Assembly: GCA_030609865.1 (NCBI GenBank)
Contig: JAUWSZ010000075.1
Location: 1-8,121 of the forward strand
Direction of reading: 5' to 3'
DNA: 8,121 nt
Origin: a bacterium
GTDB lineage: Bacteria; Desulfobacterota; DSWW01
In this document: in pieces, positions 7,025-8,121 of the stretch
Layout: every line of letters starts with the position of its first letter
Position numbering within the stretch: the stretch's first letter is position 1
Program-made: the position numbers and the translations under genes
The notes under the pieces: generated by a model
What the model was told of the DNA's origin: nothing
Seen by the model: the letters and a program-made list of their open reading frames with translations, nothing else
Databases searched by the model: none

Positions 7025-7043
7025 CAATATCATAACTAAATCA
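7016..7043 (+). repeat. 11-bp direct repeat TAACTAAATCA, two copies 17 bp apart
   Basis: Identical copies at 7016-7026 and 7033-7043, separated by six bases (ATATCA partly continues the AT-rich tract). The spacing is between one and two helical turns. Placed at and just downstream of the predicted -10, they look like paired regulator sites. A perfect 11-mer pair within 28 bases is unlikely by chance, although the local AT-richness raises the odds somewhat. Confidence 0.5.
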
Positions 7044-7083
7044 TGATGAGGACTCGGTCAAACCCCAGGAAAAGGAGACGGAT

Positions 7084-7344
7084 ATGGCGGACAAGGTCAC
7101 GAGGCTAGCCTTCACAGAGAGAACCCTCCAGAGATGGAAGATGATCCAGATCATCGCCCTCCTCCCCCTCTTCGTGTCGGTAGTCCTCATGCTCTATTTC
7201 AAGGGCTCCATGCTGGGGACCATCGTATTCTTCATGGTTCTGATCGTGGGGGTTGTACTGCCGCAGATCTGTCGCAACGTGATCGAATCCCACCTCATTC
7301 TCCTGGAAGAGATCGAGAGCCTGCGAAAAGAGATAGCGAAATAG
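7084..7344 (+). CDS. Small two-helix membrane protein with charged helical tail, unknown function
   Basis: Protein of 86 residues, family not recognised. The ATG at 7084 follows AAAGGAG with six-base spacing. A short basic N-terminus (residues 1-19, with R13, R17 and K19) precedes two hydrophobic helices, about 20-39 and 43-62, joined by a tight KGS turn; a hairpin with both ends in the cytoplasm fits the charges. Residues 64-86 (heptad-like I, L, L, I, L spacing with E and K) form a probable amphipathic or coiled-coil helix that could bind a partner or dimerise. It does not belong to the upstream transcript by spacing and seems to have its own regulated promoter. The stop is three bases from the stop of the convergent minus-strand gene. 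Possible roles such as a stress membrane protein or subunit of a larger complex are only guesses. Confidence 0.75.
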   Translation: MADKVTRLAFTERTLQRWKMIQIIALLPLFVSVVLMLYFKGSMLGTIVFFMVLIVGVVLPQICRNVIESHLILLEEIESLRKEIAK

Positions 7345-7347
7345 GAT

Positions 7348-8043
7348 TCAGGCCGCATAGGTTTCGAGAAGATAACGCTTGATATCGGCAGATTCGAACA
7401 TCTCCGTCCCGGTATTCGGATCGATCAGGTAGGGGACCATCATCTTCCCGGACCGCTCGACAAAGGCAGCTCGGCTCGGGCTTCCTTTGGCCACATTGTG
7501 GAGCACGTAGGGTGTTTCGAGGCTGCACAGGACCTCCCGGACGATACGACAGTAGGGTGATGCTTCGAAGTTGTACAACTCGAGCGGCTGATCCGGCTTC
7601 CGCGAGGGGGTGTAGCGCATGCCCTTGGTCCCCCGAAGAGGGATCCCGATCGAAGATGTGAGGAGATAGACGGGGCCCCCGGCGTACAGGAAGGGGACCG
7701 GACCCTTTCCATACTGCTCGAAGAGGTAACGTACGATCTCATCCGATTCGTACATGTTCTCCCCGGTGTTCGGGTCCTTCAGAAAGGGAAACTGTGTCTT
7801 CCCCCCCTCTTCCCCGACCTTCGGCCGATAGGTTGGCCCTCCCTTGGGGCAAGGGTAGACCACCGCATCCAGGTCCAAGAACGTGAGTGCCTCCCGTACC
7901 TTTCGGCAGAAGGGGCATGCCTCGAACTCGTACAGTTCAAGGAGTTGCTCCGGCCGCTTCCCCAGTGGACCCGCCTTCAGTCCCGCGCCCAGCCTGGCTA
8001 CCGAGAGGGCAAGGGCGCTGGCCACATCGATCGCTCTTTGCAT
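7348..8043 (-). CDS. Tandem glutathione S-transferase N-terminal/glutaredoxin-like double-domain protein
   Basis: Two thioredoxin-fold repeats in one chain, each of the GST N-terminal type. In the numbering from ATG 8049 (233 residues), domain 1 spans about 37-113 with C45-P-F-C48, cis-Pro region QFPFL (89) and YESDEIVRYLFEQY; domain 2 spans about 157-231 with S164-P-Y-C167, MVPYL (Pro 206) and FESADIKRYLLETY. The parallel motifs LYEFEACPFCRKVREAL and LYNFEASPYCRIVREVL, and DPNTGENMYES and DPNTGTEMFES, show an internal duplication. The second domain has lost the first Cys. A redox or glutathione/thiol-handling role in the cytoplasm is likely. The start is placed at the second ATG (8043) because GAAGAAGG abuts ATG 8049 but lies six bases before 8043. 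The N-terminal 30 residues are mildly hydrophobic but not a clear signal peptide. The gene ends three bases from the convergent 7084-7344 gene and follows the partial gene below by about 10-16 bases. Confidence 0.87.
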   Translation of the reverse strand: MQRAIDVASALALSVARLGAGLKAGPLGKRPEQLLELYEFEACPFCRKVREALTFLDLDAVVYPCPKGGPTYRPKVGEEGGKTQFPFLKDPNTGENMYESDEIVRYLFEQYGKGPVPFLYAGGPVYLLTSSIGIPLRGTKGMRYTPSRKPDQPLELYNFEASPYCRIVREVLCSLETPYVLHNVAKGSPSRAAFVERSGKMMVPYLIDPNTGTEMFESADIKRYLLETYAA

Positions 8044-8059
8044 ACCCATCCTTCTTCGT

Positions 8060-8119
8060 TCACTCTCCCATTTTTTTTTCGAGCCGCCTGAGGTTGGCCC
8101 TTAGGCGATCGTCGTTCGG
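8060..8119 (-). CDS. 3' end of an unidentified gene (cut by window edge)
   Basis: On the minus strand the frame from 8119 runs without a stop through 19 codons to TGA at 8062-8060, ending ...RLRANLRRLEKKMGE. The strongly charged, leucine-spaced tail suggests an amphipathic helix. It stops 10-16 bases before the tandem GST-fold gene, as expected of an operon neighbour. One of the other two frames is stopped early; the third stays open to the edge too, so the call rests on composition and spacing. The function cannot be told from this fragment. A run of nine A residues (minus strand, 8079-8071) codes for the Lys-Lys part. Confidence 0.45.
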   Translation of the reverse strand, partial: PNDDRLRANLRRLEKKMGE

Positions 8120-8121
8120 CC

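Larger units (their letters stand above)
6926..7083 (+). other. AT-richer intergenic regulatory region
   Basis: Longest gap of the window (158 bases). Just after the ChaN-like stop, GAGAAGG and CCTTTTT could pair around a 12-base loop, a weak hairpin with two G-U pairs and therefore only a doubtful terminator. Further on lie an inverted repeat, a promoter-like -35 and an 11-bp direct repeat, listed separately. An AAAGGAG ribosome site (7071-7077) six bases before the ATG at 7084 ends the region. Confidence 0.6.

Noticed and set aside
8071..8079. T9 run as a terminator for plus-strand transcripts
   Set aside because: There is no GC-rich hairpin before it, and on the minus strand it is Lys codons near the end of a partial gene.
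1..8121. CRISPR arrays, tRNA/rRNA genes, insertion sequences or prophage genes
   Set aside because: No regularly spaced repeats, no cloverleaf or rRNA-like stretch, and no transposase or integrase-like protein was found.

Overview
The window is GC-rich and compactly packed. It reads as bacterial chromosome, most likely from an anaerobic, cytochrome-rich lineage such as Desulfobacterota (the old Deltaproteobacteria). That placement is an inference from gene content (a long-form acyl-CoA dehydrogenase, a single-domain 2-oxoacid dehydrogenase E2-like acyltransferase, a 12-haem cytochrome c) and not from any marker gene. No RNA gene, CRISPR array, insertion sequence or integrase is visible.

Plus-strand cluster, 2-6925. 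Six co-directional genes follow each other with gaps of 2 to 36 bases: the 3' part of an acyl-CoA dehydrogenase gene (cut by the window start); an E2-type acyltransferase interrupted by a single in-frame TAG; a 75-residue cysteine-rich protein; an exported cytochrome c with twelve CxxCH haem sites; a small membrane protein joining a four-helix, b-cytochrome-like part to a one-haem cytochrome c tail; and a ChaN/DUF399-like lipoprotein. The last gene has an excellent ribosome binding site but no ATG, GTG or TTG behind it, so it may start at ATT. The promoter of this cluster must lie upstream of the window.

Regulatory gap, 6926-7083. This is the only long non-coding stretch and is AT-richer than its surroundings. 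It holds a TTGTCA/TGACAA inverted repeat overlapping a perfect TTGACA -35-like hexamer, followed by an 11-bp perfect direct repeat. It precedes a separate gene for an 86-residue membrane protein with two helices and a charged helical tail.

Minus-strand genes, 7348-8121. A protein built of two tandem thioredoxin-fold (GST N-terminal/glutaredoxin-like) domains converges on the small membrane protein with only three bases between the stop codons. Just upstream of it is the 3' end of another minus-strand gene, cut by the window edge.

How the genes may work together (inference): acyl-CoA oxidation delivers electrons to the quinone pool through ETF, and the membrane b/c protein plus the 12-haem cytochrome could carry electrons from quinol to the periplasm or beyond. 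The ChaN-like lipoprotein, whose family includes haem binders, could serve haem or iron handling for that module. The most notable points are the in-frame amber codon, the b/c-anchor plus 12-haem pair, the candidate ATT start and the repeat-rich promoter region.
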